Of a DNA stretch of 64,000 nucleotides, positions 36,101-41,460 are shown one piece after another. The position numbers and the translations under genes were made by a program. The notes beneath the pieces were generated by a model, which searched no databases, was not told the DNA's origin, and was given only the letters and a program-made list of their open reading frames with translations. The stretch spans positions 39,523,440 to 39,587,439 of the forward strand of contig NC_134841.1 in assembly GCF_965363235.1 (NCBI RefSeq), read 5' to 3'. Numbering within the stretch: position 1 is the stretch's first letter; each line of letters begins with the position of its first letter. The DNA is from Mytilus galloprovincialis. Lineage: Eukaryota > Mollusca > Bivalvia > Mytilida > Mytilidae.

Positions 36101-36478
36101 ACTCCCCAATCCCCAACTCATAGCCTCTCGTGTTATACAACTACTTTAAATCTTACTTGATAAGTTGAACTGATTTCCAGAAGCACTTCTCATACTTTTG
36201 ACCCAGCTAGTTGTCCTAGTTTCAGGCTCCGAGAATATATTGGAATCTGCTGAAGGATTAGTCTTGGAGTTCATCAAATATTTCAAGTTTGATTTAATTT
36301 TAACATTATCTATTTTCAATCTTTCAATTTCAGACAATACTTTCTGGATTCCACTCGTTAATGTTTGGTGTACATCGTCAATACTTTGTCTAGCCAAATC
36401 CATGGACTGGTGTAAAGATTTGACATCTCTTCGAAGCTTTTTAATGTCTTCCTGATTCTTAGCGGTGGCCTGAGCCAT
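5562..36478 (-). CDS. Gene B: vWA - MIB/HERC2 - WWE - Gly-rich - NZF protein (spliced, complete)
   Basis: Twenty coding exons (listed separately) join with GT/AG sites and matching phases into 3,075 nt, 1,024 residues plus stop. Order by residue: coiled coil about 8-69; serine/acidic linker 100-290; vWA domain about 297-505 with MIDAS residues D308-x-S310-x-S312, T380 and D423 of SDG; degenerate MIB/HERC2-like module about 590-650; canonical MIB/HERC2 module about 664-722; WWE domain about 735-808; basic/Gln linker; Gly-Met-Gln repeat tail 838-997; zinc finger 999-1024. MIB/HERC2 and WWE domains occur in ubiquitin and ADP-ribose pathway proteins and NZF fingers bind ubiquitin, so an adaptor role in ubiquitin signalling is inferred. 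No RING, HECT or RBR is present. I know no named protein with this order. The start ATG at 36478 has an in-frame TGA 24 nt upstream. Introns carry many antisense or inverted repeats. Confidence 0.88.
6230..6345 (+). repeat. 'GACTCATCAGTG' dispersed repeat, copy 1
   Basis: Shares GCCAGAC-C-TGTTT, GACTCATCAGTG and TACAAAGTTGAAGAGCATTG with 44757-44875. A common bivalve dispersed sequence; type unknown. Confidence 0.6.
6778..6828 (-). CDS. Gene B exon: short Gln/Glu linker
   Basis: 51 nt, acceptor TTATCTAG and donor GTAAGTAT; residues 809-825 (MSVQEQEKLRTNEWNL). Short helical linker. Confidence 0.78.
7910..7986 (-). CDS. Gene B exon: second part of WWE domain
   Basis: 77 nt, acceptor TTTTACAG and donor GTAAGTAT; residues 783-808. 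YNFDLDKMEYVNVNDSSIRG fits the WWE pattern 'Y.iDf..M.Q.N...g..R.I'. WWE domains of PARP, Deltex and RNF146 proteins bind ADP-ribose chains; whether this one does is open. Confidence 0.85.
8084..8226. mobile_element. Foldback element 1
   Basis: Arms of about 65 nt (GATGCAAGCTATACTTTATT... / ...AAGGTATAACTTGCATC) pair with few mismatches around a short loop. Lies in the gene B intron between the two WWE exons. MITE-like; superfamily not assigned. Confidence 0.75.
8410..9015. mobile_element. Foldback element 2 with nested arms
   Basis: Outer arms 8416-8462 and 8966-9012 (AAGGAGAAGGTCCGGTAAGG / ACTGGACCTACTCCTTTC) and inner arms 8633-8680 and 8735-8786 (GAAAGTGGCCGCATCCGTG / GCGGCCACTTTCGTTTT) are both inverted. 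Same intron as element 1. Confidence 0.7.
9279..10330. mobile_element. Foldback element 3 with nested arms
   Basis: Outer arms of about 95 nt (9285-9377 and 10233-10325; CTTACACAGTAACGAAAATC / TATTTGTTACTGTGTAAGA) and inner arms near 9818-9875 and 10050-10110 (TTGGAATTATTTTTAATTAT and complement). Same intron as elements 1 and 2. No open frame of note. Confidence 0.7.
10432..10579 (-). CDS. Gene B exon: first part of WWE domain
   Basis: 148 nt, acceptor TTTAACAG and donor GTAAGAGT; residues 734-782. IQYQFKDDSPTEWRTLDEEA resembles the WWE start, with Y-x-F in place of W-x-W and W750 conserved. A helix LNHIDTQRARRG follows. Confidence 0.85.
10645..11385 (+). repeat. Direct repeat, two close copies and a third diverged
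   Basis: Copies at about 10669-10895 and 10902-11155 share CATGACTGAATTAAAGTATA, CCCGTCGACCTGGAACCTAT and GGGCCTGGAATGGAGTATTT. A third, weaker copy runs 11195-11385. The array starts after ACACACCCGTGATATCGCGG. Confidence 0.75.
11686..11717 (-). CDS. Gene B 32-nt microexon
   Basis: 32 nt, acceptor AAATTTCAG and donor GTAAGTAC; residues 723-733 (DEEERKNRGI). An acidic-basic spacer between the MIB/HERC2 module and the WWE domain. Its length is not a multiple of three, so skipping would break the frame. Confidence 0.75.
11941..12547 (-). mobile_element. 5'-truncated Penelope-like element, 3' tail only
   Basis: 607 bp match 53895-54501 with two differences seen by eye (C/A in AAACTACAATTT; G/A in GAGAAGGACAT). 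At the second site the sequence is the 3' untranslated tail of the Penelope-like element, so this copy is a recent insertion truncated about 33 bp after the stop. Lies in a gene B intron. Confidence 0.8.
12655..12725 (-). CDS. Gene B exon: end of MIB/HERC2 module
   Basis: 71 nt, acceptor ATTCAAAAG and donor GTAAGTTA; residues 700-722. VKWPNGTRERYRFGADDCFDL matches the family 'V.WDnG....YR.G..g.yDL' end. Confidence 0.88.
12965..13477. repeat. 'AACAAGAGGC...AGGGCAATAACTC' repeat
   Basis: Begins AACAAGAGGCACACTTGTGC and contains GGGCAATAACTC and TTTTTCAGAAATTTTTCATC. Belongs to the large mollusc repeat group also seen at 16000-16665 and 39180-39720. Confidence 0.5.
13478..14905. repeat. Nested inverted-repeat block
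   Basis: TAAGGAGGCTCAAGGGTACA at 13478 is inverted at about 14640-14690 (TGTACTCTG...GCCTCCTTA). CGAAAGAAGCATACATTTTT at about 13885 is inverted near 14785. Internal order matches 27595-28030. A copy of the ACAAGAATGTGTCC repeat (14041-14397) sits inside. Confidence 0.65.
14041..14397 (+). repeat. 'ACAAGAATGTGTCC...GGGGCATAAA' repeat, copy 2
   Basis: Same ends as copy 1, with an expanded degenerate (GACGAACAGAC)n stretch at about 14245-14360. Inserted in the block 13478-14905; the same block at 27595-28030 lacks it. Confidence 0.75.
14963..15048 (-). CDS. Gene B exon: canonical MIB/HERC2 core
   Basis: 86 nt, acceptor ATTTTCAG and donor GTAAGTAG; residues 671-699. VHWNKGDEDGG and SIGIVV match the family core 'DWkWGdQDGG...GTVV' almost exactly. 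Confidence 0.9.
15057..15190. repeat. 67-bp tandem duplication beside an exon
   Basis: Two copies, period 67 bp, of ATATAAAATTTTAAAATATT...ATATACACAACAT with few differences. The first begins 8 bp from the acceptor side of the gene B exon 14963-15048, so it duplicates the acceptor-proximal intron. Confidence 0.8.
15741..15893 (-). CDS. Gene B exon: module junction
   Basis: 153 nt, acceptor TATTTCAG and donor GTATATAT; residues 620-670. MVVKWDEKP finishes the first MIB/HERC2-like module ('v.V.WD'). DTGCRVIR opens the second. Confidence 0.87.
16000..16670. repeat. Mollusc 'CCATCTTGGTTGGTTTGCCG' repeat
   Basis: Contains GAGGCTCTAAAGAGCTTGTG, AGGGCAATAACTCC-type text, GCTGCCATCTTGGTTGGTT and ends ACGGACGCCAAGTGATGAGA. 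The same end occurs inverted at 57552-57605. Confidence 0.6.
16802..17033 (-). CDS. Gene B exon: acidic linker and first MIB/HERC2-like half
   Basis: 232 nt, acceptor TTTAACAG and donor GTAATATA; residues 543-619. An EPPPEYDDDY patch is followed by PPIGTRVKPG and NGTVV. These match the 'G.RV..G' and 'GTVV' strands of MIB/HERC2 modules. The Trp and the acidic DGG loop of the canonical module are missing, so it is called degenerate. Confidence 0.85.
17196..17446 (+). repeat. 'ACAAGAATGTGTCC...GGGGCATAAA' repeat, copy 3
   Basis: Shortest copy, ending AAATGGGGCATAAAA. In the gene B intron 17034-18910; the rest of that intron shows only a short palindrome AGAAGACTTGAAGTCTTCT at 18534-18552. Confidence 0.7.
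18911..19024 (-). CDS. Gene B exon: linker after vWA
   Basis: 114 nt, acceptor TATTGCAG and donor GTAATTAA, phase 0; residues 505-542. Charged helical linker (ELRDQENRGNVKELIYK) with no recognised domain. Confidence 0.86.
19186..19386. mobile_element. 201-bp MITE with 8-bp target duplication
   Basis: Flanked by CATAGATG at 19178-19185 and 19387-19394. Ends GGGGGAGGCAATA and TATTGTCCCCCT form imperfect inverted repeats. The inside repeats GTTAACTGTT/TTAACATGTTAACA. An 8-bp duplication suits a hAT-like element. Confidence 0.75.
19650..19739 (-). CDS. Gene B exon: end of vWA domain
   Basis: 90 nt, acceptor TTTTACAG and donor GTAAGTTG, phase 0; residues 475-504. RFLKKFTKKGKGQFGQALWS is basic and closes the vWA fold, with a Lys-rich face that may contact an acidic partner. 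Confidence 0.87.
20191..20280 (-). CDS. Gene B exon: vWA helix and strand
   Basis: 90 nt, acceptor TTTTTCAG and donor GTAATATA, phase 0 at both ends; residues 445-474. KFILTAVEIGMDSEE is the late vWA 'i.i..igiG.....' strand. Confidence 0.88.
20464..21432 (+). repeat. R1 dispersed element, copy 1
   Basis: Begins ACCAGATGCTCCGCAGGGCG, ends TTTTTGCGGTCGTATAAAA. Near both ends lies an inverted TTTATACGACCGC / GCGGTCGTATAAA pair (one mismatch here). Inside are tandem sub-repeats of about 120 bp and about 150-175 bp. In a gene B intron, antisense to the gene. Confidence 0.75.
21793..21914 (-). CDS. Gene B exon: vWA SDG strand
   Basis: 122 nt, acceptor TTTTGCAG and donor GTAAATAT; residues 404-444. 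GVRVVMVSDGNVTDE is the vWA 'vivliTDG' strand; D423 completes the MIDAS. Ends at phase 0. Confidence 0.88.
22026..22046 (-). CDS. Gene B 21-nt microexon in the vWA domain
   Basis: 21 nt between acceptor TTTCCACAG and donor GTAATTTA. It encodes seven residues (VPSPSDQ). Both flanking junctions are phase 1, so skipping it keeps the frame. This suits a cassette exon that varies a surface loop of the vWA domain. Confidence 0.65.
22331..22408 (-). CDS. Gene B exon: vWA MIDAS threonine
   Basis: 78 nt, acceptor TTGACAG and donor GTATGTTT; residues 371-396. AGRTNLWSALLGVLCY matches the vWA 'gGgT....al..a' region and supplies the MIDAS threonine, T380. Confidence 0.87.
22618..22790. repeat. Relic of the 2.2-kb TIR element's terminal repeat
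   Basis: TTACCTATTGTTCAACC, CTACCTGTATAATTTTTTAT, CAGCATGCATTTTTGCTGAA and TTAGGGTTTTTCTAT match, with divergence, the left terminal repeat at 60130-60330. Confidence 0.55.
23662..23781 (-). CDS. Gene B exon: vWA domain
   Basis: 120 nt, acceptor TTTTACAG and donor GTTGGTAT; residues 331-370. It encodes the second vWA strand, VGVFEFGSHAGILHEFTNDY, where vWA domains usually have the 'v.vv.Fs....l..lt' pattern. Confidence 0.88.
23867..26793. mobile_element. hAT-like element carrying a nested R1 copy
   Basis: Outer ends CAGGGGCGTAG and CTACGCCCCTG are inverted; AATAA flanks both sides. R1 copy 2 occupies 24268-26350, so the element alone is about 0.84 kb and probably non-autonomous. No transposase frame seen. 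In the gene B intron between the first two vWA exons. Confidence 0.65.
24268..26350 (+). repeat. R1 dispersed element, copy 2
   Basis: Longest copy, from ACCAGGTGCTCCGCAGGGCA to TTTTGCGGTCGTATAAAA. It holds a 155-bp tandem pair (24860-24998, 25015-25140; CTTCATCAGCAACATTTTAT), then 'TTTGGACCTTAATGTAGACC' and 'TTGGGCCCTTTTTGGCCC' arrays, then a (GAC)n run before the end. Confidence 0.75.
27006..27108 (-). CDS. Gene B exon: start of vWA domain
   Basis: 103 nt, acceptor GAACAG and donor GTATGATA; residues 297-330. It encodes LLLLDTSYSTG, the first strand and MIDAS loop (D-x-S-x-S) of a von Willebrand A domain, then a helix (LLETRKFVNEFL). An alternative AG 9 nt upstream would add three residues in frame. 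Confidence 0.85.
27595..28180 (+). repeat. Uninterrupted relative of block 13478-14905
   Basis: Shares ATATAGGATTT-GCTATATTTT, TGCCTTCGAAAGAAGCATAC and TGCACCAAAGGGAGATAATT in the same order, without the inserted ACAAGAATGTGTCC repeat. Confidence 0.65.
28181..30003. other. Gene B intron, nothing recognised
   Basis: Only short open frames (28465-28677 and 29438-29689, plus strand) without family features, codon signal or splice support. I see no repeat family here. Confidence 0.4.
30004..30466 (-). CDS. Gene B exon: long low-complexity linker
   Basis: 463 nt from acceptor TGTTTTAG to donor GTGTAG; residues 142-296. It begins basic (TKKDRRK), then is rich in Ser, Asn, Gln and Pro, and ends with an acidic patch (EESEEDTD) before SFYGK. 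The phase required by the next exon is met only by this donor. The intronic GTG TAG would stop translation at once if the intron were kept. A better-looking donor GTAATG at about 30034 gives the wrong phase for the next exon. Confidence 0.78.
31224..31326 (-). CDS. Gene B exon: Ser/Asp-rich linker
   Basis: 103 nt between acceptor TTGTAG and donor GTAAAC; residues 108-141 plus a split codon. It encodes an acidic, Ser-rich stretch (SDLSSDDTDID) with a preceding basic RKR, probably disordered. Confidence 0.8.
31701..31908. mobile_element. Tc1/mariner-like MITE
   Basis: CTGTGGATTCAT...ATGAATCCACAG flanked by TA on both sides (31699-31700, 31909-31910). The inverted ends extend inward (CCAATTTTCGTGG / CCACGAAAATTGG). 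208 bp without coding capacity. Confidence 0.75.
31990..32140. mobile_element. hAT-like MITE
   Basis: TGAATGGCAGATCCAGGGG at the left and CTGGATTCACCCCCTG at the right are degenerate versions of the CAGTGGCGGATCCAGGG end. ATGAC occurs on both flanks. Same class as 46-201 and 40899-40976. Confidence 0.5.
33606..35487. mobile_element. TIR element carrying a nested R1 copy
   Basis: Ends CAGTGTTCTAGC and GCTAGAACACTG are perfect 12-bp inverted repeats; TACCAC flanks both sides. R1 copy 3 (33954-35420) is inserted next to GGCAGGGCGCCC. Without it the element is about 0.41 kb. hAT-like by its CAG...CTG ends. Confidence 0.7.
33954..35420 (+). repeat. R1 dispersed element, copy 3
   Basis: From ACCAAATGCTCCACAGGGCG to TTTTTGCGGTCGTATAAAA. 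Open frames in it (such as 34458-34886) only reflect its tandem sub-repeats. Confidence 0.75.
35753..35831 (-). repeat. Diverged fragment of the Penelope-like tail
   Basis: AAAATTGAGAATGGAAATGG...AATGTGTCAAAGTGACAACA...AGACAACAGCAGAAGG matches the first 80 bp of 11941-12547 with several changes: an older insertion. Confidence 0.6.
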
Positions 36479-36538
36479 AATTGGGTGTTCTTGATTAAAT
36501 CACAATCAAATTACTTCCAATTACTATCTCAAATTTAT
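36157..36538 (-). CDS. Gene B exon with start codon (coiled coil)
   Basis: Coding from ATG at 36478 to donor GTAAGATT after 36157; residues 1-107, leaving one base. The 60 bases above the ATG are 5' untranslated, starting after acceptor CCTTCCAG. Residues 8-69 show regular hydrophobic heptads (IKKLRRDVKSLHQSM and on), a coiled coil that may mediate self-association. Residues 75-107 are polar and Ser-rich. Confidence 0.85.
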
Positions 36539-38607
36539 CTGGAAGGAATGCAACGTATTAATGAAAGATAATTGCTTAAAAAATTAGATAATAAAAGAAT
36601 TTGTTTGAATTTTGTTTGATATTGTATAGTAATTTAATTGTAACAAATTATATCTAATGGAACAATTATTTAACTTAGAAAGGGTTTCGTTTCTTATAGT
36701 AATTTTGAATTTTCTTTTCTTACCAGTCATAATGAAGCTTTAAATCATGCTATTTTACCAGGTAAAGCACAAAGTTTTCTTTTAAGCTCAACAAGAATTT
36801 GTTTTTATTCTCCTTGATCAATATATTTTTTTCAAAATAAAACAACACATACCCCAACCCCTCAGAGTAGAATGGTTGTTTCCCAACTGCTTTTTAAATG
36901 TAGGTTTGAATTGGTTTTAAATTTAACAATGTCTAGCATGATATGTTACTGCATTTTGCACATGTATTCTTGATTTTTTTATTTTTTTTGCCTGATCCAA
37001 GGACCAAGGTCACCAGGGATGTGGATGGTAATGGGGCTACTTAGCCTTTCCTTTTCAAGATAATTTGGTTGTCAATGAATGGTTCTGGATTGTTTATAAT
37101 GGGGAAAATTTCACACCTGTTTTCATTATCATAGTGCTTAATTGTACTGAAGGGTAGGGATTGTATTCATTTCAAAGTGGGAACTAAATTAAACATAACA
37201 TTGATCTAAGCATCAGAAGCAATACTATAAATTGGAAATATCTTCTGTTGTCCATAACTGTAGAAAGGTAGATAACACCAATTTTTAAATATTTAGGGTT
37301 ATACACATGAACATCATTTTGAAGCTTCAACAGATATCGAGTATATTTTCACTTGTCACGGCTCCTTGAAATGTTCATAGATAGAATGGATAGAATGTGG
37401 TGCTGAATGCAATTTTTGTTTTTAAATCTGTAAAGTAGTGATGAAATTGATAACTATCAAGTCAGCCCTTGAAAGGTTTAAATTACTGCACGAATGAAAT
37501 CTTAACCTCCAAAATTAATATAATAGACAACTTTTGAGTTCGATGCATTTCCGTCAAAAACTCTGGTTTTAGTTAACATCATTCTTGCTTTTAGGGGCAT
37601 CGTCACTTCCATTCCAATGTTGAGTGAGTGGTTGGAAAACTATAATGCAACAATGCAAGAATTATTCGGCAAATTGAATTCTCATAATTGTCTTTCAGCA
37701 CTACTGTCATTAGGGAATTGTGATTAAGTACCTTCAGAACAATATTATTTATCGTTTATCCTGCACAATGACGATCGATAAGACGCTTGATAAACATTAA
37801 TAGTACAGGGATACAGGCAATAATCTCCTCTATCTGGTAAATGACGTCATAAAGACACGGCTGAACTTGAAAGTGGTCTATTGATAAGATGGCTAAAATA
37901 ATTCCTTCCCTAGGACAAAATTGATATCTTGTCCTGTCACTGCGTTTTTGAAGACTTTTTATATTCTACCAGATTATTTTTCACCTCAACAAGCTCTTTT
38001 AAAGTATAAGGGGGGGGGGGATACTTCTTAAAATGGATCTTAGACAAGTGCCTGTGCTCTTTTACATTAGTTCAAGGAGTTAAAATAGATTTGACAAATA
38101 TCTGTCCGATTAATTTACATTTGTGGATAAAATAATTACTTTGACTGACAAATTTAACTATAACTATAATAATTTTACGTTAACTTAAATATATATTCCT
38201 AATTCAAAGAACATGAAAGAAAGAAAAAATATATTTTGTTCAAGGATATTATCATATCCAAATTTTACCAGAGACATATATATTATATATATACATGTCT
38301 CTGTTTATGCTTATTATAGTTAGTTATCTTGAATACAAAAAAAATCCTTGGTGTTGATTTATTATCTAATATAAAACCAGTAATACTTCCCCGACTTACA
38401 ATTACAATAATATCAAGCTAAATTCAACTTACTGAATACTCATTATAAAATTGGGTATGCCTGTTTAAAAACAAAACCGAAAGTAGCGTCTTGATACAAA
38501 TGTTTAATTTCAGTCTAGATATTTTTACCTTGGGTTTTCATATGTCCATGTCTTTCAATTCAAACTTATATAATTCATTTCGATGAAAAGTTCCACAATC
38601 GTCTTAC
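36539..38607 (-). other. Gene B 5' intron
   Basis: This would be the first intron if the 5' untranslated exon is right. It holds a perfect cAMP-response-type palindrome TGACGTCA at 37842-37849, a G run at about 38011-38020 and a short palindrome at 38269-38303. No exon-like open frame with splice sites was found. Confidence 0.4.
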
Positions 38608-38710
38608 ACTATGAGCATAGGTATTTTGTCGAGTGCAGACTGTTTATCATCGATGGAAATTTTCTGTCTATTTTTAGAATCAGAAACGATAACTCATCTC
38701 CCGCCATTTT
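38608..38710 (-). promoter_or_regulatory. Proposed non-coding first exon and promoter of gene B
   Basis: On the minus strand a strong donor (GTAAGACG) follows base 38608. The start-codon exon has a good acceptor upstream of its ATG (CATTCCTTCCAG before 36538), so a 5' untranslated exon must lie upstream. At about 38702-38711 the minus strand reads AAAATGGCGGG, a YY1-like motif often found at metazoan start sites. The exon and its right boundary are inference; the true transcription start is not visible. Confidence 0.4.
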
Positions 38711-39179
38711 CAGTTCACTTCCAAGTAAAATTTTTACGCTAATCTTGAAATTCTCGTGATGTCATACTTTAATTGAATCCAAAATCTTAGTCTTCAAAAG
38801 GCGAGCAGACACATACAAATTTATTTTTTAACAAATCGTTTTGTGCCTCATGGAAACGACCATAAAAAAGGGGGGCCCGGGTAATTTCCCCACCCAAAAG
38901 ATAAAAACAAATATTCTTATCTCCATTCTTATTAAAAAAAAAATCGGCTGCCAAGCAGATGACAAAATAACATGTTCTAAATCCAGATTTCCTATACCTT
39001 GAAGTGATACATTTTGAAGAAGATAAAAAATGATTGATAGGGAATTGTTGTCTTCAACTTTATATAAACCACAATATTTTGTTCATCAAATTGGGGATCA
39101 GAATTTTTTTTTAAGAAAAAATCATACCCACCCTTTTTAAAGTCAAATGGTTGTTCTCTAATATATAATAATTTTTAAA

Positions 39180-39720
39180 AAGATGGGGCAAAACTCAGTA
39201 GTGAAAAATCGTCTTTTCAGGGCACTTATTTCTTTAAGGGGTTATCTAATGTACTTAAGACTAGCTAAAGTCATGTTGGAATTCTTGTAGATCTAGGATA
39301 GCTGATAATCTTTAGTTTTAGTTGACAGTTTCTACCTATCTATTATAGAGAAATAAGATCAAAGCTCTAAAAAAAATAAGAATTTTAGGACAAGAACTAT
39401 AAGGAATCTTCTGATGGTTTCAGTCCGTTCAGTGTTTTAGAAGATCTTGTTTTCCAGATAATTTCTATTCATCTATTAAAGTTTCCAAGATTTTTGACAA
39501 AAACTCACAAAAAAAAAATCAAAATTATCATAAAAGGGCAATAACTTCTATAAGAAGTTATTTGAAAATTTTGCTACAAATAGTTGGGCAATAGTTATTG
39601 ACATTCTTAGCATTTTCACCATCAGTTTTTCTATATCAATATAGGTTTTCAAAATATAAGGCAATTAATGAATTTTAACCTTTTAAAAGTTCTGTTTCTA
39701 ACCATGACGGCCATGTTGGA
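39180..39720. repeat. Mollusc 'AGGGCAATAACTTC' repeat
   Basis: Contains GTCTTTTCAGGGCACTTATT, AAAAGGGCAATAACTTCTAT and ends CATGACGGCCATGTTGGAAG. Same broad group as 16000-16670. Followed by a C run at 39787-39800. Confidence 0.5.
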
Positions 39721-39869
39721 AGATTGTCAGGGGGAGCACAAGTCAACCTCAGGGGAGGATTTCGGCGGGGGCGTGGCGGGCGTGCGCCCCCCCCCCCCCC
39801 ATAAATTTGCAAAGCATGGGTTGTCTTCAACTTATTTAAGTATCAGAAGAGATCAATTCATCTTTTTTG

Positions 39870-40210
39870 TGAGACGTGGTGTAGTGGTTAGTGCATCGGA
39901 CTACTAACACAAATGTTCCTGGTTCTATTCCCGTTACGGGATGAAAATTTCAGGGACTGAATTTTCAGCTCTCCCTTTACACCATTTGCGACTATGGTCT
40001 TAAGGAAAAGATGATAGTCTGTCGGAAGGGGACGATAAATGGCTGACCCATGTTAAGAGAGAGCAATATCTCTTGCACGTGAAAGATACCTTTGTAGATT
40101 TCGAAAAAGAGCAGGCCAATGCCGCTACAAGGCAGCACTCGCACCCGCAAAGTGGAAAGGAATTAATATAAATTGCAAAACGTGTTTCCCAATCCACTAT
40201 AAATAAATAT
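39870..40210 (+). mobile_element. tRNA-derived SINE
   Basis: The head has an A-box-like GTGGTGTAGTGGTTAGTGC (39876-39894) and a B-box-like GGTTCTATTCCC (39921-39932), correctly spaced for a pol III promoter. The body (ATGCCGCTACAAGGCAGCAC, CACCCGCAAAGTGGAAAGG) matches a conserved mollusc SINE region as I remember it. The tail is A/T-rich (ATAAATAAATATG). Intergenic between genes A and B. Confidence 0.75.
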
Positions 40211-40898
40211 GTTTAAACTAAACTAACAGTCAAAATATTAAAAAAAACAGTCAGTTTATCAGAATCAACATGATTACTTATCAACTGACCTACGATTTAT
40301 TAAAGGTCTATAAATTATTTCAAAGGAAGGTGTCTTGATTGTAGATTGGTTTGCACAGGAACACAGAATTAAAATAAAATGTTCGCATGATCTGCAGCTT
40401 CTGTTTGTGAGGCTGCAGCTTTATTACTGTAGCTTTATAAACTCACTCATATATGCAATATGAATCCCTTAGTGTGTAAGTTAGGAGATAGTTGTAGATT
40501 TATAGGAGACTGCTTTGCCATCCTAACTCGGCGGTTCTCCGTGGAACAGGGACATATTGTTTTACCTCTGTCCGTCCATCCGTCAGTCAGTCACTTGATA
40601 TTTTGTCCAGAGGATCCACTAGAAAGCATACAAACCTATTACTTGTACGTCATTATTGAATTCCCCCGGAAGGTATTCGATTGACTAATATGAATGCAAC
40701 ACCAGTTTTCCAAGCAACCATTGACATAACATTTGCTAGATTATTTGTATATATGGAGGGTCAACTTGTGTACTCTGAATTGAGGTCTGTCTCTATCCTT
40801 ATTGTCTTCAGTCCCGTTTAGCGGGAAATATATGGGGGTAGTCTCAATGAATAGAAGCTTACCGGTACATATTTCTTGTTAAATACGGTGATTGTTGT

Positions 40899-40976
40899 CA
40901 GGTGTGGATTAAGGCGGTTTCTCCTCGAAAATAAAACTTTGCGCCCCCCTAACTGGAAAACCTGGATCCACTCCTG
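40899..40976. mobile_element. Very short hAT-like MITE
   Basis: CAGGTGTGGATTAAGG and CCTGGATCCACTCCTG are near-perfect inverted ends of a 78-bp sequence. No clear target duplication. Confidence 0.45.
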
Positions 40977-41460
40977 AACCTGATGTTGGACAAAGCTCAT
41001 GGGTCAAAAGCCAAAAGTAAGAAATTCAGTATTGAAATCACTTGGGGGCTCCTGTAGTTCCTTCTTAGGTCAGAAGGTCATGTTTCAAAATTGCCATGGG
41101 TCACCGGAACACTTTAAAGTATACTAAACAGTTCTGAAATGATCTGATTCTTGTTTTTGAACACATTTAGTGTTTCTTTTAAATGAGATCTGGGAATGCA
41201 AGGTGACTAGCAACTTTGGGGTTTTTGGCAGATGACATTGTGACCAGACATTTAACCATTTTGGAGCCCTCACCCTCATATATTTGCTTGGAAGACTTGA
41301 AATTGGCACAGTGTGAACTGCACAACCCTAAGCATGAGACTAGAAGAAAATATTCTTACTTAGACCGTTGCATGGTTTTAGAATTTGCAGCATGTCATTT
41401 GAAGTAGGCTGCTTCATAAAAGTTTGCTGGACTTTTTGGGTGATGTAATAGCTCTATGGT

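Noticed and set aside
39870-39940. A functional tRNA gene
   Set aside because: A- and B-box-like sequences are present, but no cloverleaf acceptor stem is visible and the sequence continues as a SINE body.
40000-40197. 65-residue minus-strand open frame
   Set aside because: Lies wholly within the SINE.
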